Assembly (NCBI GenBank): GCA_023213395.1
Contig: CM041465.1
Location: 199,585,741 to 199,649,740 of the forward strand
Source: Cycas panzhihuaensis
Taxonomy: Eukaryota; Cycadophyta
Direction of reading: 5' to 3'
Length of the DNA stretch: 64,000 bases
Below the pieces are notes generated by a model. That model had not been told where the DNA came from and made no database searches. It was given only the letters and a program-made list of their open reading frames with translations. Below, piece by piece: positions 21,200-34,560 of this stretch. Position numbers and translations under genes: made by a program. Numbering within the stretch: the first letter of the stretch is position 1; every line of letters starts with the position of its first letter.

Positions 21200-23199
21200 T
21201 TACTTCCTTCATATTCCTCACTTGCATTTGTAATGGAGCCACAACTTCCTTCTACCTCACAAAACATGTGGTGAAGGAGATTGTGAAAGTGGATTTAGAA
21301 ATATTTTCAAGTTCTTATCATAGCATATTTAATATTATTTGATTTCCCTTTTTCTTTTGTAGGTTTGGAAGCACAATATAAGGAGTTATAAGGCCCAAGG
21401 ATTCCAATCCTTTGGTAGCCATTTATGCTATCTTATTCTTCTTTTCTTTCCCCTATTTTTTTCCATTTAATAAGGGGAAATGCTATCGAAAATTTTTTAG
21501 CTTTTAGAAGAATGATTGTAAGGGAAGGTTCTACCCACTTTTTAAAGAACTTAGAGCCATTTAAAATATCCATCATTAAATGCTCTCACCTTACCCATAT
21601 TAGAATCTTGATGATAAAAAAATGATGGAAATTTCATACAGTATCATGTATTAATGGGATATTAGTAAGCTAAAAGTTTTATAAAAATAAAATCTATTTA
21701 CTAAAATTTACAAGTTTACAAAATCTTTTATAGAGCTCTAATTGACCTAATTCTAATTACTAAAGATGAGGCTTTGGGTCTAGTTTCCAGCATAAAAATC
21801 AGCACCTAATTTCATTGTTGTATGAGAAAGTTATTGTTGTTTTAGTGAATAATAGTTATTTTTAATAAGAATTTTAGAAAAATATATTCTACCAACTTTG
21901 TGGGACTACCAAAAAATTTCCATAACTTATTTGGACCTGATTCTACTTCTTGAAGATGAACTCTGAGTTTAGTTTGTATCACAAAAATCATCATTCAATT
22001 TTGTTATCATAGAAGAAAGTTATTACTATTTTAGTGAAGACTACTTTTTTAATATTGAAAAAAAAAAGTGAAGAAATTTTCTTCCTTCTTTTTATAAGGC
22101 TTAAAAGCCCTTTATAAAAGCGAGTAAAAAAACACCTAGATCAGAGTAATATTCAGTGTCCTTACTCACTTATCAGTATTATATTTCATCATTCTAAAAT
22201 CACTTCAAGCACTCTAAAGACACTCCAAGTAAGCACTCTAAGTAAGAACTCTATTTTTAGTTATATGTATATTTGATGCAATTTCGATAATCTTTTTACT
22301 CTCCCAAAAAGGAACATATCACATACATTATTTTCCATTATCTTGTACCTATTTGTATACTAGCCAAAGTTGAGATACCTTGGTTGGTAGAATGTCGTAC
22401 CATAAAGGAGATGTGGGTTTCCAGTTGGGACTGGACTAAACCAGAATATTGGTGAGGTTTGGTTAGTTATACCATCTTACCTTAATAAGAGGTCATCTTG
22501 ATAATCAACTAAAAAAAACTATAACTTTAATATAAGATTAAAATATACCTGATCTAATATCCATCATATCCATGAGTATGCACGTACCACTCTTTAAAGG
22601 AGATATATAGCTATTTATTGGTGAATTAAGTGACGATTAGAAGTACTTGGGCTCTTTTGTGACTTAGATTTCATCACCAAGCATAATTGCAGGTATTGCA
22701 GGTGAAGGCTAACTTAATTTTACAAGAAGCTTAAGCATCTCTTCAATAACCTCAATTATATATTAGACATAAGTTAGAGGTTATTGGGTTCATTATGTAT
22801 CCTACATTTAAGTTTTAAGTTATGCATACCCAATGATGTCAGCTTCCATATTAGCCTACAATCTTGTATATTGATCACTTACTTGTTTATAAAAAGTGAT
22901 CCATAGTCTAATCACAATCATAGTGATTCTTATATTCCTACTACATCAGGTTAATATTTGTCACAAGTGTTAATAGCTAATTTTTATCATAGTGCTTCTC
23001 ATATTCCTATTGTGTCATGTTAGTATTTGTCACAAGTGTTGGTGACTTTTCTATAAGTTTCTCCCTTTATCTTTGAGTAATTATTCTCATTTCTTCTTTC
23101 TTATGCTACATTACTTCATTGTATCTATGATTTGTAAATAATAATTGGTCATTTATTTCCATCGCTTTTATAGTCCCTTATTCATTTTTTTCCTTCTCA
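21200..23199 (+). other. Outer copia leader with internal repeats
   Basis: It is a leader of about 2 kb without a convincing ORF. An imperfect direct repeat of about 200-bp period spans roughly 21726-22060 (GACCTAATTCTA / GACCTGATTCTA, with GAAAGTTATT in both). A 65-70-bp repeat lies at 22915-23050 (ATATTTGTCACAAGTGTT twice). It has the same long-leader habit as the other copia elements in the window. Confidence 0.55.
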
Positions 23200-24026
23200 A
23201 AAGATACCATATCTTCACAGTTCAAGTAGAATATGAACTACATTCTTAAAGAGAAAGAAAATTAGGATATGTGATTCACTGATGTAAAAAATACTATAAA
23301 GTATGAAGGTCTTTAGAGAGATCACTTGTAACTTATACCATTTATTACTACTATAGTTACCACAACTACTTCTAGAGGAGGTGCTCCAACTTCTCCTATT
23401 GAAGCTGTAGCCAAATGCTAATGGGAACTTAATGATGATAAAATCTGTGCATGGATACTTCTTGTCATTGAGTATTCCCTAAATAATCTCATTGATGAAG
23501 TTATATATGATATAACATGGAAAGTTCGTGAAGTTCTTAAGAAGAATTTTAATACCAAATTAGACTTAGAATTTGTTCACTTAGTACTAAAGATAAATAA
23601 ATTAAAAATGTAGAAAGGAAACACAAGTGAGACAATCAATTTCCTTTGTCCAATCAAGTAAGCCATTGATAAAGATTTTGAAACTCAATGCATTACATGA
23701 ACTTTTTTAATTTAATCATGTCTCCATATCTCAGATTATAAAAAATTACTAGGAAGTCTTCAATCTAGTGGAACTTTGAAGACTCTAAACTTTGAGGCTC
23801 TTGCTAATAAGTTCATTAAATTTGACAAGACCTTTGATACCAACTTTGCCACTACATCAGATCTAACTGATGCTGCTTTTGAAGTGGAAGAAGATCTTTT
23901 TTATACCAAAAATCAAGATCAATACTCTTGTAGAGGTGGTAATTTCCATGGAAGAGGTAGAGATAGATAACAAGGACAATGTCCTTTTGGTCAATAGGCT
24001 CCTCAACTCTAACAAAAATAGTCTAA
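23200..24026 (+). pseudogene. Outer copia gag relic
   Basis: Broken frames carry Gag features: WELNDDKICAWILLVIEYSL, NNLIDEVIYDITWKVREVLK, NTSETINFLC, SGTLKTLNFEALANKFIKFD. A Gly/Arg-rich tail (CRGGNFHGRGRDR) precedes the usual position of the CCHC knuckle, which is not intact. Stops are mainly TAG or TAA at expected W and Q. The nested element breaks the sequence right after this at 24032. Confidence 0.7.
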
Positions 24027-24031
24027 AGGCC

Positions 24032-24385
24032 TGAAGGGTGCAGAGGTGTAAAGTGGGACTATAACGGTGAGTGCATCTTGAGTTAACATTACATTCCAAA
24101 TCAATAGTGGTGTTAAAAAATACAAGAGAGTTATTCTTACCTATTTATAGAAATTCAGGGAAGCAACAAACACCTCAACCCAACCTATACATTAACTAAA
24201 ATAATTTAAATTAATATTAAAAAATATAAATAATAAATAAAACACATACCTTAAGGATGATATGTCAGCTTTGAGTGGCTCTAGGTGGTTATTATACAGC
24301 TCTAGGTGCCTTAGGGAGCCTCAAAGGTGGCTTTGGGGGGCCCTAGGTGCATAACTCCATGTGCACATTGGGGTTTATCCCAACA
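24032..24385 (-). repeat. 3' LTR of the nested copia element
   Basis: 354 bp. In minus-strand sense it runs TGTTGGGATAAACC to CACCCTTCA with intact TG and CA. The first third has GC-rich direct and inverted repeats (AGAGC, CTAGG, AAAGC). A TATA-like CTATAAATAGG lies near 24148 on the minus strand, a likely promoter position. Confidence 0.9.
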
Positions 24386-24395
24386 TTCTCCCCCA
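24386..24395 (-). other. Polypurine tract of the nested copia element
   Basis: The minus strand reads TGGGGGAGAA immediately before the 3' LTR. Confidence 0.85.
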
Positions 24396-25900
24396 TAATC
24401 CCAATGTAAACAACTCCCAAACTTTCTCTAAATTTCTAGAATTTAACTTTTTCCAAAGCCTTTATAAATATATATACTATCTAGTCTTCAGTGCTATAAT
24501 AAGCTAACTTGATTTCTTTTGCTTATACTAGTTCTTAAATGAAATGGTGTTGAGTCTCGATGTGTTTCATTCTACCATGGAAGACCAGATTCTTTGCCAT
24601 TTAGATGGTGCTTTGATTATTGCATCAAATTTTGGTGGGACCTTGCTGTTTAAGCTGGAAATCCTATAATAGTCTTCTCAACCAAACTGACTCACATGCA
24701 CTTACTATTACTATTTTATATTCTACCTCAGTTGTGGATAAGAAAATTATGTTTTTATTCTTTATGCTCCATGCTATTACTGTGGATCCCATACTGAATA
24801 TATCACATGTTATAGATTTTCTGTCATCAGCATCTTCTGCCTAATCTAAATCTGTATAGCCAATCAACTAAAATTTTGAGGAAACTTTGTAGAATATCCT
24901 ATAATCTAGAGTTCCTTTAAGATATCTGAGTATTCTCTTAGTTGCTTACCAGTGAGAGGTCTTTGGATCTTGTTTGAACCTAGATACAACACTAACTGAG
25001 TGTGTTATATCTGGTTAGGTAGATGTCAAATATATTAAACTGCCAATAAGATGTCTGTAAGTGTTGGATCAACTGAAGTAGAGTTATCTATCTTAGAGAG
25101 TTTAATTCTTATTTTTGTTAGGGTTACCAATGGTTTATAATCTGTCATTCTAAACTTTTGTAATAGGTCCAAGGTGTATTTGCATTGGGAGATGAAAATT
25201 CCCTTCAGTCTTGCCAAACTTCTAATCCTAGGAAGTAATGCATAAGCCCCAAATCTATCATCTCGAATTCTTTACACATAGCTTCTTTGAATTGATGCAA
25301 AAGGTGGGAGTTATTTCTAGTATATATAAGGCCATCCACATAAAGACCTATAATTAAGATTAAACTTCCCTTGATTTGGATGTCCAAATTAGGATCTGCC
25401 TGAGATCTTTCAAACCCTTGATTTCTGAAATATTTATCTATGCAGGAATACTAAGCCCTGGGTGCTTGTTTTAGACCATAAAGTGCCTTTTTTAGTTTAT
25501 ACACTTTGTTCTCTTCCCCCCTAACTTTAAAACTGAGGGGTTGAGTGATATAAATGTCTTCTTTTATGTAGTTATTTAGGAAGGCACTTTTGACATCCAT
25601 CTGGTAAACTTTCTAACCCATTTGGGCTACTAGGCTCATCATTATTTTGATAGATTCCATACGAGCAATAGGAGAAAAAGTTTCAGTATAGTCTATGCCT
25701 TCTTTTTGAACATATCCTTTTGCAACCAATCTAGCCTTATACTTGTTAATAGATCCATCTCAGTGAAACTTAATCTTATAGACTCATTTTATACTAATAG
25801 TCTTTTTCTTTAGAGGTAAATCAACTAGTTCTCATGTGTCATTATTAACAATGGAGTTATATTCATCCTCCATAGCTTTTTGCTAATATTCATGTTGATT
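24396..25900 (-). pseudogene. Nested copia reverse transcriptase and RNase H relic
   Basis: In minus-strand order the RT reads [62 protein letters not shown], then IIGLYVDGLIYTRN at about 25340 and HYFLGLEVWQD. RNase H sequence follows to about 24400. The catalytic YVDD is YVDG, so the second metal-binding aspartate is lost and this RT is dead even where the frame is open. Stops lie mostly at Q or W codons. Confidence 0.85.
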
Positions 25901-27480
25901 AGCCTCAACAAAGGTTTGAGGCTCATGAGTCTCTAATACCTTGCTCATTAGGGTGAAGTTAACCCTATGTGAGTATGTAGATCTTTGATTATTATCTAAG
26001 ATATTCCCCAAGTCATGATTTTGATGAACCTATTTTGGTAGGTTTTATGGTGGAGGTTGAGATGAAGTTCCCTCCCCACTAGGTTCATTAATGCTTCTCC
26101 TAGAATAAAATATAGGAGGCACATATTTGGTTTTAGAAGATATATCAAACTTTGTTACAACCTCCTTTTTCTTTTCTTGATTGTCTTGATAGTAGGTATC
26201 TTCCTAAAACTTAACATCACTACTCAACAACACTTTTCTGGATTTGGGATCATATACCTTGTATGACTTAGAAGTTTTACTATATCCAAGGAAGATATAT
26301 TTGATGCTATAATCATCTAATTTTGATCTTTATTGATCAGGAATATGAGCATAGGTAAGACATCCAAATATTCTGAGATAATGTATGCTTAGTTTGTAAC
26401 CAGTCTAAGCTTCTTCTAGAGTTTTCCACCTAAGAGCTTTGGTGAAGTACTTATTGAGTAAATAAATGGCTATTTGAACTACTTTAGCCTAAAATTCATG
26501 GCCCAAATTCTTGTCCTTAAGCATACACCTTACCATTTTGATGATAGTGTGATTTTTTCTTTCTTCTACACTGTTTTATTATGGGGTATATGGATTAGTA
26601 AACTACCTTCTAATTCCATGATATACACAATAATCTTTGAATGTATTAGAGGTAAACTCCCCTCTATTATCCAATCTTAGGGATAAAAGTTTGAATCCAC
26701 TTTATCGCTCCATAAAGGTTTTGAAGTCAATAAAGTGTTGGAAGGTATTTGATTTATACTTGAGGGAGAATACCTATGTCTTTCTTGTGAAGTCATTAAT
26801 GAAAGTGATGAAGTATTTTGCATCTGCTAGTAAAGGAGTGTTCATAGGTCCATAAATATCTGTGTATACTAATTAGAGAGGGATCGATGCTCAATTACTA
26901 TAATCTGGAAAGCTTTCTTTATGGTGTTGACCAAGGAGACACCCTTCACATAGGGTTTTATTTACATCAATATGTGGTAAACCATTAACCATGTCCATCC
27001 GTTTTATGAGAGCCAAGCTATTGTAGTTGATATGGCCAAACCTTCTATGCTACAACTCACTATCCAAGTTGGTTGAAGTTCTTAGAGCATATGTGTCTAA
27101 AGGTATAAGTATAAGTTTGAATAAGTGATCCTTGGTCATTTTCCGTTTAGCAATGATAGCTTTATTTCGCCTTTTATCTTTTATAATACACTCACTATTG
27201 TCAAAAATGACTTTGTAGACTTATCTCATTATCTACACTACTGATAATAAGTTTTTCCTTAGAGTTGGAACATACAAGACATCATTTAGATATCTATATT
27301 CTCCTAAATCTACCATCAAGGCTATATTACTTCTCCCACCTAATTCATGGGAGGTATTATCTTTAAACATAATGGATCCTTTTCTATTTTTGTCCAAAGT
27401 ACAAAACAGATATTCTTTGTATGTCATATGAGTTGAACATCTTGAATTAATATACTAGTTATTATCTTCTTCCTCCTTAG
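25901..27480 (-). pseudogene. Nested copia protease and integrase relic
   Basis: On the minus strand the protease region reads STHMTYKEYLF (the DSG..HMT site is now INSRCSTHMT, so the active D is lost), then DNTSHELGGR and YLNDVLYVPTLRKNLLSV (27233-27430). Integrase follows with broken zinc and core regions to about 26300. Its C-terminal end carries IKYIFLGYS, KSYKVYDPKSRKVLLSSDV and a variable hinge. Confidence 0.75.
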
Positions 27481-28624
27481 CAGTGAAACTAGATAGAAAT
27501 AACCTATTGTTATCTTTTGACTTAGATGTATTATGGGCATGTCCTTTAGTGGGTGGTCCATGTTTTGAGAAATATTTATCTTCATTATAGCCACTTCTAT
27601 GGTAATATGTATAATATAATGGATCTCTCCTCCTATAGCTTAAGCTCCTACTTCTTGGATGAGATTGATTAATATTAGAGGATCTCCCATTTTCCTTATA
27701 AGATTGAGGAAGGTTGTCTCTTAGTCTATTATTATAATATTCTTGATTGGATCTTGAATATTGAGGGTTTCCTTAACAATTGGGATAACAAGTATGACCC
27801 TCAAACTGTCTCCTTTGATTTGTATGTCTTGGAGGGTTCTCATTCTGTTGGTGTCCTCCTTACCTCCTTTGATAAGGGGCTTAATATTTTGAAGGATCTT
27901 ACCTAGCTTCTCTTCTAGGGTTCTTAACCCTTCTTCTTGGAGGTGATTCTTTTGACTTTGAAGTTTCTGCTTGAGAGTTAGATTAACGAGCCTTTGTGGC
28001 AAAGGTGTATTCAAGAGATTCATTGACACTTTATTATTCCTCTATGGACATAAGTATAACACTAAGTTGTTCTACTTTTAATGTGCTTAGATCCTTTGAG
28101 ATGCTTATACTAGTGGTAACCATTTCAAAGTGTCTAAGTGCACCAACACGTCTAAGGATCCATTTAATTATCCTTTGTTTTGTTAGGGTATCTCTAAGAA
28201 ACCTCATTTGATTCATTATATCTTGTACTTTAGTTATGAATTCTGTTATAGATTTGATGAGCAACATGCACAAGTTTTTAAAATTGCTTCTAAGATTCTA
28301 AAGTTTGGAAGAGGATACTCCTTCATATATTAACTGTAGTGTATCCTAAGCTTCCTTTAATTTGAAGGACTCACTAACACAGGGTAATACATGATCTTCA
28401 AGTACATAAAAGATTAGTGCTAAGGCTTCATTATCCTTCTTAATATTTTCCTTATAGGTGGCTTTCTCTACATCAATTAGATTTTGATCTAATTCATTGT
28501 ATCCTATCTTCATAATTTCCTATATTTCATTAGCTATGAGGATGGGTCTCATTCTCCTACTCTAATTTAAGAAATTATTTTTATCAAATTTTGGAATGAT
28601 CATGTTTCTGAAACTTAAGGCCAT
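27481..28624 (-). pseudogene. Nested copia gag relic
   Basis: ATG at 28624 gives MALSFRNMIIPKFDKNNF, the typical plant copia Gag start. Then come IKKDNEALALIFYVLEDHVL, a helical stretch with SITEFITKVQDIMNQMR, and KQRIIKWILRRVGA. A basic region (SPPRRRVKNPRREAR) precedes a damaged knuckle whose first two cysteines survive (CYPNC near 27780). The frame has a few stops (W to stop at NFLN-SRRM). Confidence 0.8.
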
Positions 28625-31600
28625 ATTGGACTAAGGTTTTCGTTGAGTAAATGTGATAAATAAGGATAAAGTTTGTAAAAGTTTTGAATTTAAATTTAAA
28701 AAAGATTTGAATTTGAAGTTTGAAAAGGTTTTAAATTTGAAATTTTAATCAATTTTAAATAACCCAAGTTTTATCTAAAGTTTAAAAAATAAACTAGTAC
28801 CTAATAAGGCTACTAGGCTCTAAGTTTAGGGTTCTCCTAAGGAAACCTTCAGTTGCTATCCTATCTAGTAGTGCCTACCTATATATGGTAAAACAAGGAC
28901 CCAATATATAGGTACATGAGTTCAAGGTTTTATATACCTTAGTACATAGGCTACTAAGAAGGCTTTTACACCCCAATAAATTGTAAACCCACCTGCGCCA
29001 GACTTATGCCTAGCGAAAGATTTAGCAGTGAAGGTTGCTTGAACCAAGGCACTTACCCTCTCTATGTTTAAACTTGGTCTCCAAACACTAAATAAAGAAA
29101 AGGTTCTACACCTCAACCTACTATCGAATACACCTGATAGCTAATGGTTATTCTCATCTAATATGAGTAGGCCAATTAATGTGTGCGGGGTGGTAACTTC
29201 AGGGGTCCTAACCATTCCCCTTGTAAGGCTGAAAAATAGAGGTGGTTCAATTTAGGATTTATCTTTTTAATATGAAAATAAATTAATTAATGTTTGTGGT
29301 CTTGCTTAGGGTTTTAAAAGGTTCTTTTTATAAAAAAAAAAAGGAACTTTAAAAGAAAGACAATAACCACTAAGCAAAAAAAGAAAATGATATAATAAAT
29401 TTTTAATAAGCATGAAACTTTCTTAATAAATCAAAATAAATATCAATATACAAGTCAATATCTTTTAAATTGAAATGCTCTTTAAAAATAAAGTACACAA
29501 GAAAATATATACACCTTCTATAAGTGAAGCAATTAATCAATGAAGCTTTCAATATTTGAAAGCCCTTAAATCAAGAATATTAAGTGAACCTTTGATGTAT
29601 AAAATGAACAAGAAAAGACTTATAACTATGCCTTTTCTATGCACTCCTCAAGCTTAAAGAAATATGACTTAGAATAAATAAGAAAGCTTCTTTGACTAAT
29701 GAACCAATGAACTTTAAGATGTATGAAGATTATTGCAAATATGCTTTGTAATAAGATGAACAAATGACAAGAAGCTCCTTTGTAAGTTTATAAGCAAACT
29801 AGGTATAACCTTTCTTTCAAATCAAATAAGGTCTTTAACCATGTAAATTTGAAATTAAACTACCTTTTAATGATAAAAAAATATAGAAGATTAATAAGAT
29901 TCTTTAATTAAGCTTGAATTTTCAAAAATAAAGAGTAGTTCAGGCAAACAGGAATGACCTTTATTGCTGCAAGAAATGAGTAGCAATTCTATTGAAAAAT
30001 AGTAAAAAATAAGAAATTGAATTGCAACTTTTACTTTTGATAATAGAAATACTTGAAAAAAAGATAAGTTTCTTATAAAAAATAAACAATTAGAATGCAA
30101 AAAGTACCTATTTAATTGAATAACTCCTCTTAGCTTGAAGTATTGAAGAACTAGTTTTTTGTTATAAAAAAAAACTTGAAAATACAAACAAGAGATAATA
30201 AAAGCTTTAAGAATGAGCTATTAAAAATCAACAAATTAGTTGTAACCTTTTATGATCATATAATATATGAAAAGTTATAGAATGATACTGATAAGAACTA
30301 AATAAGGAGCTAAAAATAACTTGCTTCAAATACTTGCTAAATGAGCTTAGAATTAAATGAAGTCTATTTTAAATTGAAGAATATCAAATTTGCTTTCCAA
30401 AGGATTTGATTGTTTAGAAAACTAACTTCTATACCTCAAGATTTTAAGCAATAAGTACAAAGACACCTTTTTAGGGTTCAATTAGTGCTACAACACTAAA
30501 AAGTTATCAAGAACAAAATATAACCTTATAAAAAGTATAAATAGGTCTCACTTATAGATAGAAGACCTTTAAATCTAATTTATTTCAAAAAAACTTGAAG
30601 AAAAACCTTTAAAAAATGTTTATTAGTAAGCAATTAGACTTGATACAATACCTTAAATTTAACAATTTGTAACATCTACAAAAGACTTCAAAACACTTAA
30701 AAGATTATATCAGCATGAAGAGAGCTGAGTCAACTTTCCAACAAAGCTTATGAATTAGAAAATAGATTTCAAACAAGAAAGATATAGTAAAAATAGTAAC
30801 CTGACCTTTTTTATGTTTAATAAATTAGAAGCTAAAAAATGAGGTAACTTTAAATCATTAAAAAATGATCAAATCATATCCAAAACTGGAAAATGACCAC
30901 TCTACAGTGTAGCTCTCAAAATTACAGTCATAATGAAACTAATTTTGTCAAAAATTAGTACTCCAGTGAGAAGTTAAAAATAAAAATGTGCTAATTACCC
31001 TTTTAGAACAAAGTACATGAAAAAATATAAAAGAAAATTTATTATAACGTTGATTGGCCCCTTTTTCAAAATACTTCAGGTCACATGGAGGTCATGGGGA
31101 TGGGGGCTAAAGTTAATAAGGGGCTAGACCTAAATAAAGGATTTCAACTACTATTAAAATTGTTTAAATATTTATAACCTTTATTAATGATAGTAATTAA
31201 AGTATTATTAATGAATTTAAAAAATAAATAACATCAAAACGATGAACGATGATTGCACAACAAAGATCCAGAGAATAAATAGAGGCAAAAAATGATCATA
31301 AATAAATCAAGCCTACTTCAATTTTAGACATAGAGAGGGGTACAGTAAATCCTCCAAATGGATCAATCCATAATGATCAGAAAACATGATTAACATATAT
31401 GTATTTTATACTTATTAAAATGAAAATGAAGGATGCAGGTGCATAATGAATAGAGCACAAAGAGTAAAGTGAGAAAATGGCCTTGTCCAATCATAGATCG
31501 AAGCCAAAATAACTACACTAGGGGTGTCTAATTAGGATAGACCAAATTTTAGAATTAAGAAAAAATATATCTGTATAAATCAAAGAAAATAAAAAAATAG

Positions 31601-32115
31601 TAAAGGATGGGGCTGTGAAGACTCTGGTGGTTAGATCTCACCACAGAAGAGATAGAATGACACCAAATTTTAAGAGAGGCTAGGTATCAAGGATAGATAA
31701 GCACCAATAAACTTTTGTTCCAAATAGAGGCTTGTAGGATGAGAATGAAGTAGAGGAGTAAAACAGGTTCCAAATGGGAAACTGAGACTCAGAGAGAGAT
31801 TTCTCTTAGTATAAGTGATGAAATCATGAGTTGTTTTCATCACGGGTTCGAGGATTCGATTCCAATCATAACAAGCAATCATATGAGGTAGTTTCAATCA
31901 AAGATTAAGAAGCTAGAACCAAATGAAATCAATTGAATAATATAAGTAATGTACAAAAAATATATAGACGAAAAATCAAATATATAAACAATGATTTTAT
32001 AAAGTTGAACCTTTAATAAAATGAAATATTATTTACATATTAAATTACACAGAGGATGAGCCATAAATCACATAAGATTTTCAGAAATCAAATGATCACA
32101 TGCCAACTTGGTTGC
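28625..32115 (-). other. Leader of the nested copia element, about 3.5 kb
   Basis: AT-rich sequence between the PBS and gag with no ORF that looks real. A block at 30940-31180 is homologous to 5270-5560 in the gag-only element. The patch 28780-29230 is more GC-rich. A GGTTCGA string near 31844 resembles a tRNA B box but has no tRNA fold around it. Confidence 0.6.
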
Positions 32116-32127
32116 TTTGATACCAAA
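32116..32127 (-). promoter_or_regulatory. Primer-binding site of the nested copia element
   Basis: The minus strand reads TTTGGTATCAAAGCA over 32113-32127, directly after the 5' LTR; it differs from the initiator-Met site by one base. Confidence 0.85.
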
Positions 32128-32482
32128 TTAAGGGTGTAGATGTATAGAGTGGGACTATAACAGTGAGTGGATCTTAAGTTAACATTAACTTCCAAATTGA
32201 TGGCAGTATTAGAAAACACTAGGGAGGTATTCCCACCCCATTTATAGAAATTTGGGGAGGTGGCAAGTGCCGCAACCTAACTTACATGTTAACCAAAATA
32301 ATTTAAATTAATATTAAAAAATATAAATAATAAATAAAATATATGCTTTAAGGATGATGTATTGGCTTTTAGTGGCTCTAGGTGATTAATACATAGCTCT
32401 AGGTGCCCTAGGGAGTCTCAAAGATGGCTTTGAGAGGCCCTAGGTACACAACTCCATGTGCACATTAGGGTTTATCCTAATC
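32128..32482 (-). repeat. 5' LTR of the nested copia element
   Basis: About 355 bp and collinear with 24032-24385. Both terminal dinucleotides have decayed (TTAAGGG and CCTAATC on the plus strand). Many differences between the two LTRs indicate an old insertion. Confidence 0.88.
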
Positions 32483-32487
32483 AGGCT

Positions 32488-33460
32488 AAGGCCAAAATAA
32501 TCAACGTAGACCTAGATCCAATAATTAGAGATAATCTAACCATCCCAATAGTTATTTTGGGACTAGAAATCAAATAATTATATGCCAAAGGTATAATAAA
32601 AAAGGACACTATACAAAAAATTATAGAACTACCACCAACAAACTACCAAGCTATCAATAGTACCACGGTGTATATAATGTTGATAATACTTCTTTTGAAG
32701 ATACTTTTGGTGGAACATAATTTACTTATGTACACCTTCAAAGAATTAAGACCACTTCATCAAATGTTGTTGATAGATCTACTAAGTATATTGAGGCTCA
32801 TTATGGCTATGTTTATTCACTTTTATCTTCACCACTTGGAGTTGTAAACAATACTACCTTAAATACTTCATCTTGGATCATGGATACTAGAGCAACACAA
32901 TATATGACTTATCATCAATAGTTCTTTTAAGATTTTGACTCTGAAGTTTGGGGTGTTATACAATGGCTGACAAATGATCTCAGCCAGTTGAAGGACTTGG
33001 AGCTGTTTGCCTGAAACTCCCAGGCCTTCTAGATTTTACTCTTGTTAATGTTTTATATATTCCTACTCTGAAGCAGAACTTGCTCTCTTTATCTACCCTT
33101 GTCTCTTATGGATTTGATTTGAGTGTAACTACAAATAATTAAACTCTCTATGTCATTCACCCTCCTTCAAATATTGTGGTTATCACTAGAATTCTTGATG
33201 GCAAAATTTTTCACCTAACTGGCTCACCATCCTCTAAAGCTAATTATGTTAATGATGACTTTCCTTTTATCACAAACCTAACTCCTCAAAAATTATCACA
33301 AGCAATCCTATGGCATGCTTGTATGGGCCATATCAAAATTGATCATTTAAGAGAACTACATGCCACTCTTCCTGGTATGCTTAGGCTCTCCTCTAAGCCC
33401 TTCAAATGCGAAGTATGTATTATTGCTAAATCTCAAAGATAACCTTTTCCTCATAGTCAG
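32488..33460 (+). pseudogene. Outer copia protease and GAG-pre-integrase relic
   Basis: After the nested element the plus strand resumes with NYQAINSTTVYN, then SSWIMDTRATQYMTYHQ near 32870-32920, the copia protease site SWIMDSGATHHMT with G changed to R. The zinc-binding part of integrase is readable at 33176-33442: ILWHACMGHIKIDHLRELH and CEVCIIAKSQR supply the two His and two Cys. Confidence 0.8.
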
Positions 33461-34560
33461 TGGAAATCTAGCAAACCTTTGTAGCTTATACACTTAAATA
33501 TATGCAATCCTATACCCATCCCTTCTCTCAAACAAAAGTGCTACTATAACATTACTTTCATTGATAATTTTACTAAGAATATGTGGGTTGTTTTTCTTGC
33601 AAAGAAAGATGAAGACTTTTTTATATTTCAAGCTTTCATGGCCTATGTGGAAAATAAATCTAGATTTAAGATCAAAATACTTAGGACTAACAATAATGGT
33701 AAGTACATCGCTAATGAGTTTGAATCATACCTATGCCACTATAGGATCAAATATCAGACCACTGTTGTAGGTACGCCCCAACAAAATGGAGTTACTGAGT
33801 GCATGAATAGGACCATCATGAACATAGCTTGTGCTATGCCGGTATATAAGAATATCCCTATCTATCTTTAGGCTGAGGCTATCTAGACTGCCGCGTATTG
33901 CATCAACACTATTAATCCCTCTAAGTTCGACCTCTCTCCACATGAAATATGGTATAGACAAATCCCCTCTATCTCCCTCTTTAGAAAATTTAGCTCTACT
34001 TGTTATGCTTACATTTTAAAGGAACAAAGAAACAAGCTCCAAGATAAATCTCTCAAAGGCATCTTTGTTGGATACCCTACAAACAAAAAGGAGTATAAGG
34101 TTTTTCTACCTTCATAACGTAAAATCATCATTACTAGAGATGTTATCTTTATAGAGATTGAATATTAATTACTTAGACTTGACTCTAAGATAACTTCATA
34201 CTGATTTAATGATGCTACTAAATTTGATATCTAGATTCTAAAATTAAGGCAGGTAGATGCTCAACAGTTACTCAAAATCTTAGAATCTAACAATAGAGTG
34301 CTAGAAGATATAAATTGTGACTCCCAACCAATATGTGCACATCTAGCACTATCATTTGAGAACAATGAAGTTAACAAAGGCAAAGCCATAGTAGAAGGAC
34401 CAACTTCTCTAACATCAATGGATGACCCACCTTTTCCAACATCGTCAACTTCCTCCATGCCAAATATTTCACATGATCCTTTTCAAGATCAAAACAAAGA
34501 CCAAGAGGCTATAGAAATGAAAACCTCATTCCTAACTTGAGGTTTTGTGAAGCTTACAAG
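33461..34560 (+). pseudogene. Outer copia integrase core and hinge relic
   Basis: The core contains YVENKSRFKIKILRTNNNGK and YIANEFESYL, where the usual RTDNGGEF aspartate is N, then GTPQQNGVTECMNRTIMNIA with the catalytic E still present. TINPSKFDLSPHE and the GFF-like IFVGYPTNKKEYKVF string follow. A polar, low-complexity hinge (34260-34540) leads to RT. One catalytic acid is lost, so it is inactive. Confidence 0.85.

Larger units (their letters stand above)
24032..32482 (-). mobile_element. Nested minus-strand Ty1/copia element
   Basis: LTRs of about 355 bp at 24032-24385 (3') and 32128-32482 (5'), a PBS at 32116-32127, a PPT at 24386-24395 and a complete copia gene order between them on the minus strand. 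It sits inside the outer copia; AGGCC (24027-24031) and AGGCT (32483-32487) look like its decayed 5-bp target duplication. The element is about 8.45 kb, large because about 3.5 kb of leader separates the PBS from gag. The same LTR family appears at 62210. Confidence 0.92.

Noticed and set aside
28922-29116. Minus-strand 64-codon ORF in the copia leader
   Set aside because: No domain and no counterpart in the related leader at 4078-8640.
31835-31875. tRNA-like B box (GGTTCGA) in the copia leader
   Set aside because: No A box at a suitable distance and no acceptor or anticodon stem could be paired.
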